DNA from: DASPXY01 sp038227745
GTDB lineage: Bacteria; Planctomycetota; Planctomycetia; Gemmatales; Gemmataceae
Assembly (NCBI GenBank): GCA_038227745.1
Contig: JBBRPS010000012.1
Span: 1 to 34,572 of the forward strand
Length of the DNA: 34,572 nt
Direction of reading: 5' to 3'
Position numbers and translations under genes: made by a program. Each line of letters begins with the position of its first letter. The first letter of the stretch is position 1. Shown in pieces: positions 31,846 to 34,572 of the stretch. Under the pieces are notes generated by a model. It searched no databases and had not been told where the DNA came from. It saw only the letters and a list, made by a program, of their open reading frames with translations.

Positions 31846-34410
31846 ATGAGCTTCTTCCCCTTCCGCTGGTCGTCACAGCCCCGCGGCCGGAATGGACGCC
31901 AACCGGCCCGCCGTCGTAACGAAACCCGTCTCCAGGTGGAGGCGCTCGAGGACCGCTCCGTGCCCAGCGCCACTACCATCAGCGGCTTCGTCTTCCACGA
32001 CCTCAACAACGACGGCCTGTACAACGCGAACCAGGGGGAGATGCCGATCGCCAATAACCCCATCGTCCTCCAGAATGCCGCCGGCACCACCATCGCCTCT
32101 GCAATCACCCGCTCGAACGGGTATTACGAGTTCAACACCGACAGCACCATCGACACGACCCCCAAGACACTGACCTACACCGCCACCTTCCCCCCGACGC
32201 TCACGGACTTCAACCTGACACGGGCGGTTTCTCAGTTCGACCCCAGCCTGGGCACGCTTACCTCGGTCGAGATCATCGACAACGCCTCGATCACCAGCGA
32301 CATCCGGGTGGAGAACACGAGCACGAGCTCGCCCTCGACGATCACCGGCAACATCGGCGGCAAGCTGACGCTCACCGGACCGTCAGGCCTGTCGCTCCTG
32401 AGCACGCCGCAGGCGAACGCCGGCTCCTTCACCGCCGCCGTCTTCGACGGCACCTTCGACTTCGCCGGGGCCAGCGGCAAGGACTTCGGCAACCAGACCG
32501 CCAGCGCCTCGCAAGCGACGCAGCTGACGGGCGACGCCATGGCGCCCTTCGTCGGCACCGGCACCGTCATGCTGACCGAGCAGGCTGTCGCGACGTCGTC
32601 GGCGACCGGCAACGGCAACATGGCGGCGCAGATCGCCAGCACGGGGGCCGCCACGGTGACGGTCGTCTACCACTACACGCCAAGCAACGCCCTCCGCCCC
32701 GGCAACTACATCATCGTCGAAACGGAGGAGCCGCCGGGCTACTTCGACGGCAAGGACTCCAGCAACAACGCCGTCCTGCCCAACCCGCCGGGGTACAACG
32801 TGATCCCGATCACCGTGACCGGCCCCGACATGCCCAATAACGACTTCGGCAAGCTCCTGCCGGCGAGCCTGTCGGGATTCGTGTACGTGGACGCCAACAA
32901 CAACGGCATCCGCGAGGCCGGGGAGGCGCCGATCGCGGGGGTGACGGTCAAGTTGGACGGGACCGACGACCAGGGACATGTGGTAGGTCTGGGCACGACC
33001 ACGGACGGCAACGGCTTCTACCACTTCGACGGCCTGCGGCCTGGGTCGTACGCGCTCAGCGAGTACCAGCCGGCGGGCTACCTCGACGGCAAGGACACCA
33101 TCGGCTCGCAGGGTGGCAGCGTCGCGGGCAACGACGTCTTCGGCCCCATCGCCCTGGCCATGGGCATCAACGGCACCAACAACAACTTCGGCGAGCTCCT
33201 GCCGCAGATCTCCTCGCCGCCGCCCCCGCCGAATAGCCCACCGCCGCCGCCCGCCTCTCCGCCCGCGGCCGACCTGGCGATCGTCAAGACGCCGAGCGCC
33301 ACGACGGTCCCGGTGAACAGCCCCCTGATCTACACGCTGACGGTGAGCAACCTCGGCCCGGACACCGCGAGCGGCGTGACCGTGCAGGACGGCCTCCCCG
33401 CCGGCGAAGTCTTCGTCAGCGCCAGCGGCGTGGGCTGGCAGATCAGTCAGGCAAGCGGCATCATCACCGCGACCACCGCCTCGCTGGCGCCGGGGGCGAC
33501 CTCGATCATCACCGTCGCGGTCGTCGCCCCCGCCGTCCCCGGCACGGTCACGAACACGGCGACCGTGACGTCGAACACGCCGGACACCAACCCGAACAAC
33601 AACAGCAGCACGGCGACCGTGAACGTGATCGCCTCGACGATCCCCCCGGGTGGGCCGCCGGGGATCGGCGTCTCGGTGTTCGCGCCGACGCCGGCCACCT
33701 TCCCGCCGCCGAACCCCAACGGCGTGGCGGGCAAGAACGACCTGTTCACCTCCAGCGGCGCGAGCGCCGCGGACCCGACCCTGGCGGGGCAGGTGGCTTA
33801 CGTCGATGGCCTCTATCTGACGCTCGCCGGACGGGACGGCACCAATGCGGAGTTGATCGATGGCGTGACGCAGCTGCGGGCTGGCGCCTCGCGGTTGGGG
33901 ATCGTGGAGGGCGTTTGGGCGGCAACCGATCACCGCGCCCGGGAGGTCCAGATCCTGTTCCAGACCTACCTCGGGCGTGCGCCGGGCAGTGACGGGATCG
34001 CGTACTGGAGCGGGGCGCTGGCGGCCGGGGCGACGGAAACGGGCGTGGCGGTGGCGATCGTCACCTCGCCGGAGTACACGAACAACCACCCCGACACGGC
34101 CTCGTTCATCGACAGCCTGTACCGCGCCGCCTTGGGGCGGCCGGTCGATGCCGGGAGCCTGAGTTACTGGACCCAGGTCGTGGCAGGGAGCGGGCGGGCG
34201 GCCGCGGCCCGCGGCATCCTGACGTCCGACGAGGCGTACACGCAGATGATCAACGCGGTCTACAGCCAGTACCTCGGCCGCAGCGCGACCGCCGCGGACA
34301 CGCAGTGGCGGCTGAACCAACTCCACGCCGGCATGACGCCGCAGGATACGGCCGCGAGCGTGCTGGCCTCCGACGAGTTCTACAACCGCGCGGCCCAGGC
34401 CGCGGTTTGA
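31846..34410 (+). CDS. Surface protein with SdrD-B, DUF11 and DUF4214 domains
   Basis: An 854-residue extracellular protein. Its N-terminus has a basic stretch followed by RLQVEALEDRSVPSA (28-42), the planctomycete-type export or anchoring motif, with no ordinary signal peptide. An SdrD-B-like domain starts at TTISGFVFHDLNNDG (44), is interrupted by a domain resembling choice-of-anchor E (about 118-285), and resumes at LRPGNYIIVETEEPPGY. A second, intact SdrD-B domain spans 342-452 (SGFVYVDANNNGIREAGE to NFGELLP). A proline linker (457-472), a DUF11 domain (476-597) and three DUF4214 units (about 697-850, each with YxxxLGR) follow. SdrD-B domains bind calcium, and DUF4214 is found in surface-layer-associated proteins. 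ATG 31846 has GGGAGTG upstream; a longer frame to 31579 is unconserved. Confidence 0.88.
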   Translation: MSFFPFRWSSQPRGRNGRQPARRRNETRLQVEALEDRSVPSATTISGFVFHDLNNDGLYNANQGEMPIANNPIVLQNAAGTTIASAITRSNGYYEFNTDSTIDTTPKTLTYTATFPPTLTDFNLTRAVSQFDPSLGTLTSVEIIDNASITSDIRVENTSTSSPSTITGNIGGKLTLTGPSGLSLLSTPQANAGSFTAAVFDGTFDFAGASGKDFGNQTASASQATQLTGDAMAPFVGTGTVMLTEQAVATSSATGNGNMAAQIASTGAATVTVVYHYTPSNALRPGNYIIVETEEPPGYFDGKDSSNNAVLPNPPGYNVIPITVTGPDMPNNDFGKLLPASLSGFVYVDANNNGIREAGEAPIAGVTVKLDGTDDQGHVVGLGTTTDGNGFYHFDGLRPGSYALSEYQPAGYLDGKDTIGSQGGSVAGNDVFGPIALAMGINGTNNNFGELLPQISSPPPPPNSPPPPPASPPAADLAIVKTPSATTVPVNSPLIYTLTVSNLGPDTASGVTVQDGLPAGEVFVSASGVGWQISQASGIITATTASLAPGATSIITVAVVAPAVPGTVTNTATVTSNTPDTNPNNNSSTATVNVIASTIPPGGPPGIGVSVFAPTPATFPPPNPNGVAGKNDLFTSSGASAADPTLAGQVAYVDGLYLTLAGRDGTNAELIDGVTQLRAGASRLGIVEGVWAATDHRAREVQILFQTYLGRAPGSDGIAYWSGALAAGATETGVAVAIVTSPEYTNNHPDTASFIDSLYRAALGRPVDAGSLSYWTQVVAGSGRAAAARGILTSDEAYTQMINAVYSQYLGRSATAADTQWRLNQLHAGMTPQDTAASVLASDEFYNRAAQAAV

Positions 34411-34455
34411 GAACCTTTGTAGCTCCGTCCCCCGACTGAAGCGATGGGCACTTCC

Positions 34456-34572
34456 ATCGGGGGACGGAGCCCCCTCCTACGGGTCTTCGTAGGAGCCGGC
34501 TCCGTCCGGCGATTTCCGATCGGGGGACTTCTATCGGGGGACGGAGCCCCCTCCTACGGGTCTTCGTAGGAG
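34456..34572. repeat. Direct repeat with 77-bp period, running off the window
   Basis: A 40-base unit at 34456-34495 is repeated exactly at 34533-34572. Each copy contains GGGGGACGGAGCCCCCTCC and the small hairpin CCTACG-GGTCTT-CGTAGG. The spacer repeats parts of the unit (GGCTCCGTCC and ATCGGGGGAC). It starts 46 bases after the surface-protein stop, and the array may continue past the window. Confidence 0.85.

Noticed and set aside
1..34572. tRNA or rRNA genes
   Set aside because: I saw no cloverleaf with a TTCGANTC-type arm and no rRNA signature on either strand; a tool-based scan would be decisive.

Overview
The window looks like a chromosomal segment of a planctomycete, most likely of the Gemmata/Isosphaera type. 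The main evidence is high GC throughout, an N-terminal motif of the type RLQVEALEDRSVPS in the surface protein at 31846-34410 (a hallmark of planctomycete exported proteins), long intergenic palindromes, and a sugar-modification locus with many stand-alone glycosyltransferases. This assignment is inference from sequence features, not from a marker gene.

Layout. (1) 22-4342, minus strand: a homodimeric-type pyruvate dehydrogenase E1 (aceE) and a lipoprotein-like phospholipase D/cardiolipin-synthase family protein. (2) 4343-5037: a divergent intergenic region with a strong plus-strand intrinsic terminator and no convincing ORF. (3) 5038-6324, plus strand: a lone GT2 glycosyltransferase, convergent with the next gene with one base between the stop codons. 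(4) 6326-31316, minus strand: a run of 17 co-oriented genes for surface polysaccharide or glycoconjugate synthesis. Reading in the direction of transcription, it holds a methyltransferase, a GT2-GT2-GT4 fusion, a CgeB-like protein, a GT2, a degenerate methyltransferase-like coiled-coil protein, a zinc-ribbon methyltransferase, a double GT-B enzyme with an N-terminal coiled coil, and a polytopic GT-C-like membrane protein. It then continues with a CDP-sugar cassette (rfbF, rfbG, an SDR reductase, a split transketolase, rfbH), a membrane-anchored GT2 and two tandem paralogous methyltransferases with long repeat-built coiled coils. (5) 31846-34410, plus strand: a secreted SdrD-B/DUF11/DUF4214 surface protein, followed by a tandem repeat that runs off the window.

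How the genes may work together. RfbF, RfbG and RfbH would convert glucose-1-phosphate to a CDP-4-keto-3,6-dideoxyhexose precursor. The RfbH carries the exact [2Fe-2S] ligand spacing and active-site histidine of the E1 dehydrase. The two-subunit transketolase between rfbH and the SDR reductase occupies the place that the thiamine enzyme YerE holds in yersiniose loci, so a two-carbon branched CDP-sugar is a plausible product (inference). The glycosyltransferases would build a glycan. The two methyltransferases ending in long coiled coils could cap it or measure its length, by analogy with WbdD. No polymerase, flippase, ABC exporter or partner reductase for RfbH is present in the window.

The intergenic spaces hold at least five palindromic repeat families, one of them at three separate places.
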